A stretch of DNA of 64,000 nucleotides. Source: an uncultured Amylibacter sp. (GTDB taxonomy: Bacteria > Pseudomonadota > Alphaproteobacteria > Rhodobacterales > Rhodobacteraceae). The notes beneath the pieces were generated by a model that was not told the DNA's origin, did no database searches, and saw only the letters and a list, made by a program, of their open reading frames with translations. Positions 54,628-63,503 of this stretch are shown here, in pieces. Location of the stretch: contig CANMGS010000001.1 in NCBI GenBank assembly GCA_947497475.1, positions 682,001 to 746,000 on the forward strand. Reading direction: 5' to 3'. The stretch's first letter is position 1. Each line of letters starts with the position of its first letter. The translations under genes and the position numbers were made by a program.

Positions 54628-55236
54628 ATGACCGAGGATACAGAACGCCACGCCATGAAGATGGCCAAAAAGAAAGCCGCGCGTGATAAGATCATGGCGA
54701 CCAAAACTGAACAGCGCGGCTTGATCATCGTGCACACGGGCAAAGGTAAGGGAAAATCTTCGGCCGCATTCGGGATGATTTTCCGTCATATCGCGCATAA
54801 TATGAAATGCGCTGTGGTGCAGTTCATCAAGGGTGGCATGTCCACGGGCGAGCGTGATCTGATCTTGAAGAACCACGGTGACATCTGCGCGTTCCACACG
54901 ATGGGCGAAGGATTTACCTGGGAAACGCAGGACAAAACACGTGATACGGAAATGGCGCAAGCGGCTTGGGAAAAGGCCAAAGAGCTGATCCGCGATGAAA
55001 GCAATTCGATGGTATTGCTTGATGAGATCAACATCGCCATTCGCTATGACTATGTGGATATCAACGAGGTTGTGGAATTTCTGGCCACCGAAAAACCGCA
55101 TATGACCCATGTTGTTTTAACAGGGCGCAATGCCAAAGATGACCTAATTGAAATCGCTGATCTGGTGACGGAAATGGAGTTGGTGAAACATCCGTTCCGT
55201 TCGGGCATCAAAGCACAGATTGGTGTGGAATATTGA
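54628..55236 (+). CDS. cobO: Cob(I)yrinic acid a,c-diamide adenosyltransferase
   Basis: A 202-residue corrinoid adenosyltransferase (CobA/CobO type), transferring the 5'-deoxyadenosyl group from ATP to reduced cobalt. P-loop VHTGKGKGKSSAAFGM, AVVQFIKGGMSTGERDL, VLLDEINIAIRYDYV and TGRNAKDDLIEIADLVTEM are diagnostic. It fits CobN in the aerobic pathway. The next gene starts with TTG inside its TGA stop. Confidence 0.97.
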   Translation: MTEDTERHAMKMAKKKAARDKIMATKTEQRGLIIVHTGKGKGKSSAAFGMIFRHIAHNMKCAVVQFIKGGMSTGERDLILKNHGDICAFHTMGEGFTWETQDKTRDTEMAQAAWEKAKELIRDESNSMVLLDEINIAIRYDYVDINEVVEFLATEKPHMTHVVLTGRNAKDDLIEIADLVTEMELVKHPFRSGIKAQIGVEY

Positions 55237-55508
55237 GCGACGAAAACTGGCAAGACGAATTGAAATCATTGCGTGCTGAAGTGGCGCGGCTGAATTCACA
55301 TCGTTTTATCAGAATGCACAATTCGACCACGCGGCTGGTTTGGTTTAACTTCCTGCGTGGTCTGGCCTTTGGCCTTGGCTCTGTGATCGGGGCTACGGTG
55401 TTGGTTTCGATTCTGGTTTTCTTTTTGAAAGAGATTAACTTTATCCCGATTATTGGGGATTGGGCGGCTCAGGTATTGGAAATTATTGCTGTAGAGAGTG
55501 GCCAATGA
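55233..55508 (+). CDS. DUF5665 small membrane protein
   Basis: A 91-residue protein. After an amphipathic N-terminus with a short coiled coil (ELKSLRAEVARLNSHRF) comes the conserved NFLRGLAFGLGSVIGATVLVSILVFFL transmembrane segment, then a second hydrophobic stretch. This matches DUF5665, a family without known function. It begins at TTG overlapping the cobO stop (TTGA), and its stop overlaps the next gene's ATG, so it is translationally coupled on both sides. Confidence 0.8.
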   Translation: MSDENWQDELKSLRAEVARLNSHRFIRMHNSTTRLVWFNFLRGLAFGLGSVIGATVLVSILVFFLKEINFIPIIGDWAAQVLEIIAVESGQ

Positions 55509-56023
55509 ATAAAAAAGACCAAAAAGAATATGAAATCTTTGAGCGCGATTACGCAATTAAAGCTCATGAACGTAACGATGCCGAGATTACATTTTTAAAT
55601 GAGCATACAATATCTATTTCCATAGTTACTCTTAAAAGCTTATTAATAATTAATGGCGGTGCAGCTATTGCCATGCTGGGCTTTGTCTCTTCCTTGGCTG
55701 GTAATACAACTCAAGAAAACGCACTTATCGTTGCAATGGCTATCCCAATCTCATTTTTTGCAAAGGGAGTTGCAACGTCAGTTTTTGCATGTTGCATGGC
55801 ATATGTTGTTATGTATTTGCAAGTCACACATGCACAATCAATGTCATACATATGGAAACATCCTTATATTGAAAAAGGTAAGAAATCAGATCGGATCTGG
55901 TATGCGTCTACAATACTACAAGCCCTTACTGTTATTGTTGCCTTTGGCGCACTAGCAGCATTTATCATGGGAATATATGCAGTTAATGATGCGATATTAA
56001 CTTCAAAAGTAGTTGCAGAGTAA
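55505..56023 (+). CDS. Integral membrane protein of unknown function
   Basis: I do not recognise this 172-residue protein. An N-terminal hydrophilic segment with the charged stretch KKDQKEYEIFERDYAIKAHERNDAE is followed by three predicted hydrophobic regions at about residues 38-62, 73-105 (possibly two helices) and 132-158. Codon composition is more AT-rich than the preceding cobalamin genes. ATGA overlap with the DUF5665 gene makes it the last gene of the riboswitch operon. It might be a later addition or a transporter part, but there is no motif to decide. Confidence 0.75.
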   Translation: MNKKDQKEYEIFERDYAIKAHERNDAEITFLNEHTISISIVTLKSLLIINGGAAIAMLGFVSSLAGNTTQENALIVAMAIPISFFAKGVATSVFACCMAYVVMYLQVTHAQSMSYIWKHPYIEKGKKSDRIWYASTILQALTVIVAFGALAAFIMGIYAVNDAILTSKVVAE

Positions 56024-56135
56024 GCTAACTGCAAATGAACTAAAATTCACTGAAATAACTGTACACTTGGCACAACCACCTATGCCCCGCCGCTAATCCT
56101 AGTGGCAGGGTAAATCGTATATTTATGTATGATGA

Positions 56136-56303
56136 TTAAGATTGGCGGGCCCGCCGATGTGCGGTTATAGCCGGACAAGGGGTGGTGGCCCCCTGAAACT
56201 TGATCTTAACTGTTAAGCTCTGATGATTTTCGCATTTGATGCTGTCACACACCCTTTGAAAACCCGTGAACCACTTTTGCTAGCAGGGACGTTATACCCT
56301 GCA
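56136..56303 (+). ncRNA. Candidate structured RNA in a convergent gap
   Basis: The gene-free gap 56024-56338 shows dense pairing. TTAAGAT (56136-56142) pairs with ATCTTAA (56203-56209) and encloses three hairpins: the perfect palindrome GGCGGGCCCGCC (56144-56155), GTGCGG...CCGGAC (56159-56176) and CAAGGGG...CCCCTGAAACTTG (56176-56202). Further on is GCAGGG...CCCTGC (about 56282-56303). An alternative long hairpin pairs AAGGGGTGGTG with CACACACCCTT. The gap lies between two convergent 3' ends, which suits an independent sRNA (6S-like was considered) rather than a riboswitch. Identity, strand and ends are uncertain. Confidence 0.4.
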
Positions 56304-56338
56304 AACTGTTTACGTTTTGTTAGGGGTGCGTACGCAGC

Positions 56339-57427
56339 CTATTCCATTTGCCAATCAACTGTGAAGTTTCGGGGCAAATCATAGCTGCCACCACCTGCGA
56401 AATCTGCCAGCACTTCACCCACCTTATGAGCGATGCCAAAACCGATTGTGTAAGCGCCCATTGCGCTGAACACGCCGTTAATTTCTGGAACAGGCCCCAG
56501 CATAGGGTGGCGACGGCGTGATTTGGGACGCAGACCTGCCCAGCGCTGAATGACATCTGCCTCTTGCAAAGCAGGGATCAGATCGTAGGCTTTGCCCAGA
56601 ACCACATCCAGTTTTTCATCAATCTCATAGGGTTGCCCCCATGTCTTTTCCGATGTTGCGCCAACCGTAGTGACACCACCGATATGAGGAATGATATAAA
56701 CGCCGTTGGCGTAGATTTGCGGGACATCGCCCAAGTTATGATCCAGCAAAGCCGCCTGCCCTTTGACACCAACACCTGTATTGCAGCCAAGATGGTAATC
56801 CAAAAGTGCAAACCCTTCGGTGCCGGCTGCAAGGATGATGGTATCTGCTCGTGCTTCACCCCAAACGCCATAAACCAAGTGATCATCCAGCCCTGTGACA
56901 CGGCGGTGCTCAACAATTTCTACGCCCAGCTTTTGGCAAGCAACTGCAAGGGATGTTGTGGCTTTGGCGGGATATATACGCGCGGTGATTTCATCTTGCA
57001 CCAATCCAAAAGGCGTTGTTGTTGACGGCAGCATTGGGTGATCTTCCAGAACGTTCCATTTGTATTTGCCCAGAAAAACGGTTTTTGCCAATTCACGGCG
57101 CTCTTCGGCTAATTCGCGGTCGCGTTCTGTTGTGATCGGGATCAAGCGCCCAATACGGCCGTATCCTGATTGCAGGTTGGATGCGGCGTCCACCTCTGCC
57201 CAAAAGCTTTCGGCACTGTCTAATGCTTCGAACTGAAACTGTTTCTTGTCGTTCCATCCATCCGGGGCATGAGGTGCCATTGCCCCCACGATGCCACCAC
57301 TTGCACCCTGCCCGATTTTACCTGCCTCAAACACGGCAACGGATTGTCCACGTTTGGCGCAAGCATAGGCACAGGATAGGCCCCATACGCCCGCACCGAT
57401 TACAATCACATCCCAGTCTTTGGACAT
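56339..57427 (-). CDS. FAD-dependent oxidoreductase (DAO family, MnmC C-domain/glycine-oxidase-like)
   Basis: A 362-residue DAO-family flavoprotein with an N-terminal FAD site (DVIVIGAGVWGLSCAYACAKRG) and RTxGQGASGGIVGAMAPHAP-like substrate-loop region, then YIIPHIGGVTTVGATSE and WAGLRPKSRRRHPMLGPVPE. It sits head to head with mnmD. In E. coli MnmC, the same two activities (oxidative demodification and methylation of the wobble uridine) are fused. A glycine-oxidase role is the main alternative. Confidence 0.85.
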   Translation of the reverse strand: MSKDWDVIVIGAGVWGLSCAYACAKRGQSVAVFEAGKIGQGASGGIVGAMAPHAPDGWNDKKQFQFEALDSAESFWAEVDAASNLQSGYGRIGRLIPITTERDRELAEERRELAKTVFLGKYKWNVLEDHPMLPSTTTPFGLVQDEITARIYPAKATTSLAVACQKLGVEIVEHRRVTGLDDHLVYGVWGEARADTIILAAGTEGFALLDYHLGCNTGVGVKGQAALLDHNLGDVPQIYANGVYIIPHIGGVTTVGATSEKTWGQPYEIDEKLDVVLGKAYDLIPALQEADVIQRWAGLRPKSRRRHPMLGPVPEINGVFSAMGAYTIGFGIAHKVGEVLADFAGGGSYDLPRNFTVDWQME

Positions 57428-57476
57428 TTCACATCATCCTTTTAAAACATGCAGCATTGCTTTAATCGAAAGCCTT

Positions 57477-58154
57477 ATGAGCGACCAGAGCAAAACAGCC
57501 GAATTAGAATGGCGTGATGGAATTATTCCCATCGCAACCCAATTTGATGACCCTTATTTCAGTTTGGATGATGGGTTGGCAGAAACGGAATATGTGTTTT
57601 TAGGTGGCAATGATTTACCTGCGCGGTTTGTGGATGGGTTTCATATTGCAGAACTTGGATTTGGCACAGGGTTGAACCTGTTAGCAGCATGGCGCGCTTG
57701 GGTGCAATCTGGGCAAAAAGGGCGGTTACATTATACAAGCTTTGAAGCTTATCCGATGGAGATTGCCGCCATGGCAAAGGCAACGTCAGTATGGCCAGAG
57801 TTGTGTGGCTATTCCGAAGATATGATTTCACATCTGATGGATGGGTCATTTCAAATTGAGACCCCTAATTTATCCGCAAAGATCATTATTGGGGATGCCC
57901 GCGAAACAGTCGCAAAATGGGATCATAAAGCGGATGCATGGTTTTTAGATGGGTTTAGCCCTGCGAAAAACCCAGAGCTTTGGGAAACGGATTTGATGCA
58001 AACGGTCGCGGATCATACAGCCCCACAGGGAACCTTTGCCACATACACGGCTGCGGGGCATGTCAGACAAAGCTTGGCAAGTGCAGGTTTTACAGTCACA
58101 AAGGTCAAAGGGTTTGGACGCAAGCGTCATATGACCGTAGGTATTTTAGATTAG
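57477..58154 (+). CDS. mnmD: tRNA 5-methylaminomethyl-2-thiouridine methyltransferase MnmD (MnmC N-domain)
   Basis: A 225-residue SAM methyltransferase equal to the N-terminal half of MnmC. LEWRDGIIPIATQFDDPYFS, FHIAELGFGTGLNLLAAW (motif I) and AWFLDGFSPAKNPELWE are characteristic. It methylates the aminomethyl group of the U34 precursor in tRNAs such as tRNA-Glu/Lys. The ATG at 57477 is the start; the frame also opens at 57420 but would overlap the divergent FAD gene. Followed 23 bp later by an EamA gene. Confidence 0.93.
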   Translation: MSDQSKTAELEWRDGIIPIATQFDDPYFSLDDGLAETEYVFLGGNDLPARFVDGFHIAELGFGTGLNLLAAWRAWVQSGQKGRLHYTSFEAYPMEIAAMAKATSVWPELCGYSEDMISHLMDGSFQIETPNLSAKIIIGDARETVAKWDHKADAWFLDGFSPAKNPELWETDLMQTVADHTAPQGTFATYTAAGHVRQSLASAGFTVTKVKGFGRKRHMTVGILD

Positions 58155-58177
58155 CCACTTTGTGAAAGATATGGGAA

Positions 58178-59059
58178 ATGCCACAGAACAACAGCCAACT
58201 TGGCATCGCCTTGATGATCTTCACCACCTTTGTGTTCGCAGCCCAAGACGGTGTCTCACGCCATTTAGCAGGCGAATATAACGTCTATATGGTGGTGATG
58301 ATCCGTTATTGGTTCTTTGCGTTTTTCGTCATAAGTTACGCCAAAATGAAACGTGGTTCTGTTCGCGAAGCCGCACGTACAACGCAACCTATTTTGCAAA
58401 TTGCCCGTGGTTTGATCCTTGTGGCAGAAATATGCATCATGGTTTTGGGCTTTGTCTATCTCGGCCTAATCGAAGCCCATGCTATCTTCACAGCTTATCC
58501 TTTGATAATCGCGGCTTTATCAGGCGTGATCTTAGGGGAAACTGTTGGATGGCGGCGTTGGTCTGCTATTTTTATCGGTTTCATCGGCATATTGATTATC
58601 CTGCAACCTGGATTCAAAGTCTTTAGCCCCAATGCTTTGTTCCCGTTGATCGCGGCGTTGATGTTCGCATTATACGGTCTGTTAACGCGGTATGCAGCAC
58701 GCAAAGACACTGCAGAAACCAGCTTTTTCTGGACGGGTGTTGTGGGGGCAGTCGCAATGACTTTTGTCGGTGTGTTCCATTGGGAACCTATGTCATCTAC
58801 AGATTGGCTGTGGATGGCGCTTTTATGCGTCATCGGGGCATTGGGGCATTTCACATTGATCAAATGTTATGAAGTGTCAGAGGCAAGCACAGTGCAGCCC
58901 TTTGCCTATATGCAGTTGGTATTTGGCAGTGCGTTTGGCATGTTTATTTTCAATGAAAGTTTGGAGTGGAATACAGCTTTGGGCGCAGTGATCGTGATTG
59001 CCGCTGGGTTGTTCACACTTTGGCGCGAACGCGCTGCACAGAAATCAGCCCCGCGTTAG
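58178..59059 (+). CDS. EamA-family (DMT) transporter
   Basis: A 293-residue inner-membrane protein with about ten helices; two EamA repeats are visible, with the internal LGETVGWRRWSAIFIGFIGILI at the end of the first and FNESLEWNTALGAVIVIAAGLF at the end of the second. Possible role: metabolite export. It overlaps the convergent lytic transglycosylase gene by 15 bases. Confidence 0.92.
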   Translation: MPQNNSQLGIALMIFTTFVFAAQDGVSRHLAGEYNVYMVVMIRYWFFAFFVISYAKMKRGSVREAARTTQPILQIARGLILVAEICIMVLGFVYLGLIEAHAIFTAYPLIIAALSGVILGETVGWRRWSAIFIGFIGILIILQPGFKVFSPNALFPLIAALMFALYGLLTRYAARKDTAETSFFWTGVVGAVAMTFVGVFHWEPMSSTDWLWMALLCVIGALGHFTLIKCYEVSEASTVQPFAYMQLVFGSAFGMFIFNESLEWNTALGAVIVIAAGLFTLWRERAAQKSAPR

Positions 59060-60997
59060 GTCTTGGGTTAACTGCAAAGGTGGCGTCGCACCATTCAAGC
59101 GTGCTCGGTATACATGCAAAGATTCCATAACACGCATCACATAGTTTCGCGTTTCACGGTACGGGATATGTTCGATCCAATCTACCTGATCAATAATGCT
59201 GTCACGCGGATCACCATATTCTTCGATCCACTGTTCGGCGCGACTTGGTCCTGCGTTATACCCTGCGAAGGCAAGGATATATGAGCCCTCGAATATCTCT
59301 AATAGCCCACCCAAATAAGCTGTTCCAAGTTGCGCATTATAACGCCAATCTGTCGTCAGCCGTTGTTTTGAATATTCTACACCAATATCTTCCGCCACAT
59401 TGCGTGCCGTTCCTGGCATAATTTGCATCAAACCACGCGCACCAACTGGGCTGATAGCACTTTCATTCAGCTCGCTTTCACGACGTGCAATCGCCATAGC
59501 AATTTCAGGTTCCACATCTACGGAATACGTTGCCAAGTCGGTTACAGGGAAATAAGCCTTGGGAAGGATAATGCCACGTTTGGCCCCTTCTTTAGCAACA
59601 GCCAAGGCAACGTTTGGACGATTTAAATCCAACGCAAGATCAGCCAATTGACTTAGACCAACAGTATCCAAGCTTTCTGCAACATGGGAAAAGAACCATC
59701 TTACACGTGGTTGGTCATCTGCATAATGCAATAATAAACCAGCACGAATTGGTGCCGAGTTTAGGAATTCCGCCGCACGCCAATCAGGCACATTTTGCAA
59801 ACCTGTTAAAGAGGCATCGGGATCAGTGCCCAGTTTTTCCGCAGCCAATTGGCCATAAAAACTGGTTTGGTATTTGGCACCATCTGCATATGCAGCGGAT
59901 GCTTTTTCATAATCCCCAAGCTGTTCATATGTACGACCCAGCCAATAGCCCGAACGTCCCAAGCTGATCGGGCTTTTCACCGCCGCTTCAAAGGTTTTAA
60001 AATGCATTAAAGCTTGTTGTGGCGCGTTCATTTTCGTAAGCGCAAGATAACCAGACAACCATTCTAAATCCGCAAAGTTAGAGCCAGATTTCAAATCATG
60101 TTGGCTGGCTAAGAAATATGCCAAATCTGTATCACCAGATCTCATAGCACGGCGTGCAAAGCCACGGCGGCGACTGGCCCATTCTTCTGGGCGTCCTAAT
60201 TTGGCAACCGACCCTGTGTGACGGGCAAGAAATTCTTGGGCGTCATCCCAACGGCCTTTTTTTACACGCCACTGAAAACGGTCATAGGAAAGACCTGGAT
60301 TATTCATTAAACGCTCTGGGATGGCTTCGATATCTGCATCCACAGCCTTACTGGCGCGCTGTAAACTTATACGCGCTTTAGCCAGTTTAATTTGATCTTG
60401 TGGAACCCGATCTAGCATCCGTTCGGCTTCGCGCGTACGACCACGCCATAACAGATTATCAAGACGTTGCTCATTGTAACGTGAAAGCACCCCTTTATAC
60501 TTTGCATAAAGTGCGCGCTCTTCGTGCTCTTTCAATGACATTTGTGTCCAAGCACGAATGGCTTCGGTACGAGCCTCTGAAGCCCGGCCTTGGGCAGAAT
60601 AAGCTTCTGCAAGTCGCAATGACCCTGCACCTGTTTGCGGCATCTGGATTGCAAAATACTTCCGCACCTTTGCCGCATTCGCATTTGGTGGAATTGCCGC
60701 TTCACCCTTGCGACGTAATCTTTTTAAGCCGGGCCAATCTCCATTGGCCTCCAAAAACGCCATATACTCAGACCAGTTGCCTTCGCCCTGACGCAAACGC
60801 TCCCATAGAACCAAGTCTGAACCAACAGAATCACTGATCTGGGCGGCATAATGATCGGCAGTCACCCAATCTTCGTTACTGACCGCATTAAAAGCGGTTG
60901 AAAGCAGATCGCCATTTTCTTCTTCCGTGTTGGACCACGCCACAAGTGGTGCCCAAAAGGTCACACAAATCACGATTATTCTGATCCAAAACGTCAT
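59045..60997 (-). CDS. Soluble lytic murein transglycosylase (Slt70-like)
   Basis: A 650-residue periplasmic enzyme. The ATG at 60997 opens a signal peptide ([22 protein letters not shown]); the frame is open 41 codons further but without a secretion signal at its start. A long superhelical region of TPR-like repeats (residues about 50-470) precedes the SLT domain with catalytic glutamate in [25 protein letters not shown], and [18 protein letters not shown] downstream. It cleaves glycan strands from within or from the ends. The ribosome binding site is weak. Confidence 0.94.
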   Translation of the reverse strand: MTFWIRIIVICVTFWAPLVAWSNTEEENGDLLSTAFNAVSNEDWVTADHYAAQISDSVGSDLVLWERLRQGEGNWSEYMAFLEANGDWPGLKRLRRKGEAAIPPNANAAKVRKYFAIQMPQTGAGSLRLAEAYSAQGRASEARTEAIRAWTQMSLKEHEERALYAKYKGVLSRYNEQRLDNLLWRGRTREAERMLDRVPQDQIKLAKARISLQRASKAVDADIEAIPERLMNNPGLSYDRFQWRVKKGRWDDAQEFLARHTGSVAKLGRPEEWASRRRGFARRAMRSGDTDLAYFLASQHDLKSGSNFADLEWLSGYLALTKMNAPQQALMHFKTFEAAVKSPISLGRSGYWLGRTYEQLGDYEKASAAYADGAKYQTSFYGQLAAEKLGTDPDASLTGLQNVPDWRAAEFLNSAPIRAGLLLHYADDQPRVRWFFSHVAESLDTVGLSQLADLALDLNRPNVALAVAKEGAKRGIILPKAYFPVTDLATYSVDVEPEIAMAIARRESELNESAISPVGARGLMQIMPGTARNVAEDIGVEYSKQRLTTDWRYNAQLGTAYLGGLLEIFEGSYILAFAGYNAGPSRAEQWIEEYGDPRDSIIDQVDWIEHIPYRETRNYVMRVMESLHVYRARLNGATPPLQLTQDLTRG

Positions 60998-61148
60998 CAA
61001 GCAGCTTTCATTCAAATTCTGTGGGGAAAATAGCCAACTTCCTCTTGTTTTCCTAGAATGTTCTTGGCAAAGGTCGGTTTGTTCGTGCCAAATGGCACAA
61101 ATGACGCTAAAGCAACACACTATGTATCATCTATCGGAGGTTAAACCC

Positions 61149-62021
61149 ATGTTTAAAGGTTCATTCCCAGCTCTTATCACACCGTTTAAGAACGGTAAGG
61201 TAGACGATGATGCATTGAAGGCATTGGTCGAATGGCACATTGAAGAAGGTACACACGGTCTGGCACCTGTGGGCACGACTGGTGAAAGCCCGACCTTAAG
61301 CCATGCAGAGCACATGCAGGTGATCAAAACTGTGGTAGAGGCTGTAAATGGCCGTATCCCAGTGATTGCTGGTGCTGGTTCAAATAACACAGCAGAAGCA
61401 TTGGAATTCGCACAGTTCGCAAAAGACGTAGGCGCAGATGCCGCTTTGGTTGTGACACCATATTATAATAAGCCTACCGCACGCGGTTTGGTTGCGCATT
61501 ACACAGCTTTGAATGAAGTTGGCATTCCAATCATTATCTACAACATCCCGTCACGCTCTGTGATCGATATGTTGCCAGAGACAATGGGTGAATTGGCCAA
61601 ACTGGAAAACATCGTTGGCGTGAAAGACGCCACTGGTGATTTGGCACGTGTATGTCATCAACGTGCATCTTGTGGTGCTGACTTTGTACAGCTGTCTGGC
61701 GAAGACGCAACAGCGCATGGGTTTAATGCCCAAGGCGGCGTTGGCATGATTTCTGTAACAGCAAATGTTGCGCCAAAGCTTTGTGCAGAGATGCAAGAAG
61801 CCACATTGGCAGGTGACTTTGCAAAAGCGTTGGAACTGCAAGATAAATTGATGCCATTGCACAATGCGATCTTTACAGAGCCAGGTTTGGTGGGTGCGAA
61901 ATACGGCGTTGCCAAATTGGGCCGTGCTTCTGATGAGGTGCGTTTACCACTGACAACATTGTCAGATGAAACTAAAGCAAAGATGGATGCAGCCATGCGT
62001 AATGCAGGGCTGATCAACTAG
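61149..62021 (+). CDS. dapA: 4-hydroxy-tetrahydrodipicolinate synthase
   Basis: A 290-residue class I aldolase condensing pyruvate and aspartate semialdehyde, the first committed step to diaminopimelate and lysine. GTTGESPTL (residues 42-50), [10 protein letters not shown], Tyr132 in IIYNIPSRS and the Schiff-base Lys159 in VGVKDATGD are all present. ATG at 61149 with GGAGG upstream is the start although the frame is open far upstream. A coupled gene follows after 4 bases. Confidence 0.98.
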   Translation: MFKGSFPALITPFKNGKVDDDALKALVEWHIEEGTHGLAPVGTTGESPTLSHAEHMQVIKTVVEAVNGRIPVIAGAGSNNTAEALEFAQFAKDVGADAALVVTPYYNKPTARGLVAHYTALNEVGIPIIIYNIPSRSVIDMLPETMGELAKLENIVGVKDATGDLARVCHQRASCGADFVQLSGEDATAHGFNAQGGVGMISVTANVAPKLCAEMQEATLAGDFAKALELQDKLMPLHNAIFTEPGLVGAKYGVAKLGRASDEVRLPLTTLSDETKAKMDAAMRNAGLIN

Positions 62022-62025
62022 GTCT

Positions 62026-62538
62026 ATGACATCCCCAGCATTTGACATCCACCTTGTGTGTGGCGCTACAGGTGCTGGGAAATCCACTTATTCACGTAAG
62101 CTAGCAAAGTCTCTTGGTGGCATTCGGTTTTCCATTGATGAGTGGATGCAGTGTTTGCACAATATGGATCAACCAGAGGAAATTAGCTTTGATTGGTTTT
62201 ATGAGCGCGTACAGCGCAACTATAATCAAATGCGCAACATGGCAGACCAGCTGACACAGATAGGTGTTCCATCTATTTTCGATTGTGGATTAACGAATTC
62301 AAAAGATCGCAAACTATTCACGGATTGGGCTTTAAAGAAATCCTATTCCGTTCAATTACATTTTGTAGATGTTCCAACAGAAACGCGTTGGCAACGGGTA
62401 CAAAAACGAAACACAGAAAAAGCCGAAACATTTCAATTTGAAGTAACTCGCGAAATGTTTGACTTTATTGAAACGATCTGGGAAGCACCTAGCTCAACAG
62501 AAATGGATGCTTTTTCAGGAAAGCATATAACAGACTAA
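62026..62538 (+). CDS. P-loop kinase/AAA_33-like ATPase
   Basis: A 170-residue P-loop protein: [13 protein letters not shown] (Walker A, residues 9-21), [11 protein letters not shown], and a lid-like [16 protein letters not shown] with arginines. This is the pattern of AAA_33/zeta-toxin-like small-molecule or polynucleotide kinases. No antitoxin gene is adjacent, so a toxin role is not supported. It lies 4 bp after dapA and shares its last base with the smpB start. Confidence 0.85.
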   Translation: MTSPAFDIHLVCGATGAGKSTYSRKLAKSLGGIRFSIDEWMQCLHNMDQPEEISFDWFYERVQRNYNQMRNMADQLTQIGVPSIFDCGLTNSKDRKLFTDWALKKSYSVQLHFVDVPTETRWQRVQKRNTEKAETFQFEVTREMFDFIETIWEAPSSTEMDAFSGKHITD

Positions 62539-63020
62539 TGGCCGCAAAGAAAAAGAAACCTACGGACAACAACAAACTGATCGCTGAAAATCGGCGGGCT
62601 CGGTATGATTATGCCATCGAGGACACGATTGAATGCGGTATGGTTTTGATGGGGTCCGAGGTGAAATCCCTGCGCGGTGGTGGTGCGAATATCACCGAAA
62701 GTTATGCGGATGTTGAAGACGGTGAATTGATGCTGATCAACAGCTCTGTTGCATTGTATCCCCAAGCCCGCAACTTTGGACATGAAGAACGTCGTCGTCG
62801 TAAATTATTGGTCTCAAAACGCGAGTTGTCGAAGTTATGGCAAGCGATTGGGCGCCAAGGTATGACACTTGTACCCTTGAAGATGTACTTCAACGAAAAA
62901 GGCCGCGTGAAGCTTTTGTTGGGTGTCGCTAAGGGTAAAAAGAACGCTGATAAACGCGATACGGAAAAGAAACGTGATTGGCAGCGCCAAAAGTCCCGCT
63001 TGATGCGCGATCATGGGTAA
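62538..63020 (+). CDS. smpB: SsrA-binding protein
   Basis: A 160-residue SmpB, the tmRNA partner in trans-translation. [50 protein letters not shown] and [31 protein letters not shown] (basic C-terminal tail) are canonical. ATG shares a base with the previous stop (TAATG). Confidence 0.98.
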   Translation: MAAKKKKPTDNNKLIAENRRARYDYAIEDTIECGMVLMGSEVKSLRGGGANITESYADVEDGELMLINSSVALYPQARNFGHEERRRRKLLVSKRELSKLWQAIGRQGMTLVPLKMYFNEKGRVKLLLGVAKGKKNADKRDTEKKRDWQRQKSRLMRDHG

Positions 63021-63042
63021 CAGCCCCGTTTTTCAAGTTTTC

Positions 63043-63070
63043 TTGCAAAATTTGCGATTTTTTCTATGGT
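63043..63070 (+). promoter_or_regulatory. Predicted promoter of the small glycine-rich gene
   Basis: TTGCAA (63043-63048) and TATGGT (63065-63070) are separated by 16 bases. Transcription would start near 63077, right at the start of a hairpin with arms CAGATCAC (63078-63085) and GTGATCTG (63092-63099). Confidence 0.45.
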
Positions 63071-63123
63071 AAAGCCACAGATCACAGTCCCGTGATCTGA
63101 ATAAACATAAAAGGGGACTAAAA

Positions 63124-63381
63124 ATGGAAGCTTTGATTATACAACTCGTTTCCGGAGCAGTTGGCGGCAATCTCGCTGGCGCCGCTTTAAAAAACCTCAA
63201 TATGGGCGTGTTATTAAATTCCATAGCAGGCATCGTTGGTGGTGGCGTAGGTGGTAATATTTTGAGTGCAGTCGCAGGCGGCGGTATGGACGGCATCGTT
63301 GGCCAAATCGCAGGCGGTGGTGTTGGTGGTGCAGTCGTGCTGGCAATCGTAGGCGCTGTAAAAAATATGATGAATAAATAA
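63124..63381 (+). CDS. Small glycine-zipper membrane protein of unknown function
   Basis: An 85-residue hydrophobic protein with no charged residues between about 25 and 76. It contains repeated GxxxG-type motifs (SGAVGGNLAGAAL, AGIVGGGVGGNIL, AGGGMDGIVGQIAGGGVGGAVV) that could pack two to three transmembrane helices, ending KNMMNK. It has a strong ribosome binding site (AAGGGGAC), a 5' hairpin, and a strong terminator after it, so it is probably a highly expressed independent unit. It resembles glycine-zipper membrane peptides and some bacteriocin-like peptides by composition only. Confidence 0.85.
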   Translation: MEALIIQLVSGAVGGNLAGAALKNLNMGVLLNSIAGIVGGGVGGNILSAVAGGGMDGIVGQIAGGGVGGAVVLAIVGAVKNMMNK

Positions 63382-63405
63382 AGGGGCATCACACCCTGAA
63401 ATTTT

Positions 63406-63441
63406 AAACGCGCATGTCCAATCCCATGCGCGTTTCTTTTT
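63406..63441 (+). terminator. Terminator after the glycine-zipper gene
   Basis: 11-bp stem AAACGCGCATG/CATGCGCGTTT with an 8-base loop and CTTTTT. Confidence 0.93.
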
Positions 63442-63503
63442 GTCCACTTGCATCCCCTTCGCGACAGGTTTAGGTGGAGACGAACGACAAAGAGGCTGGG
63501 ATC

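Noticed and set aside
62026-62538. Zeta-type toxin of a toxin-antitoxin system
   Set aside because: No small antitoxin gene adjoins it; neighbours are dapA and smpB, both housekeeping.
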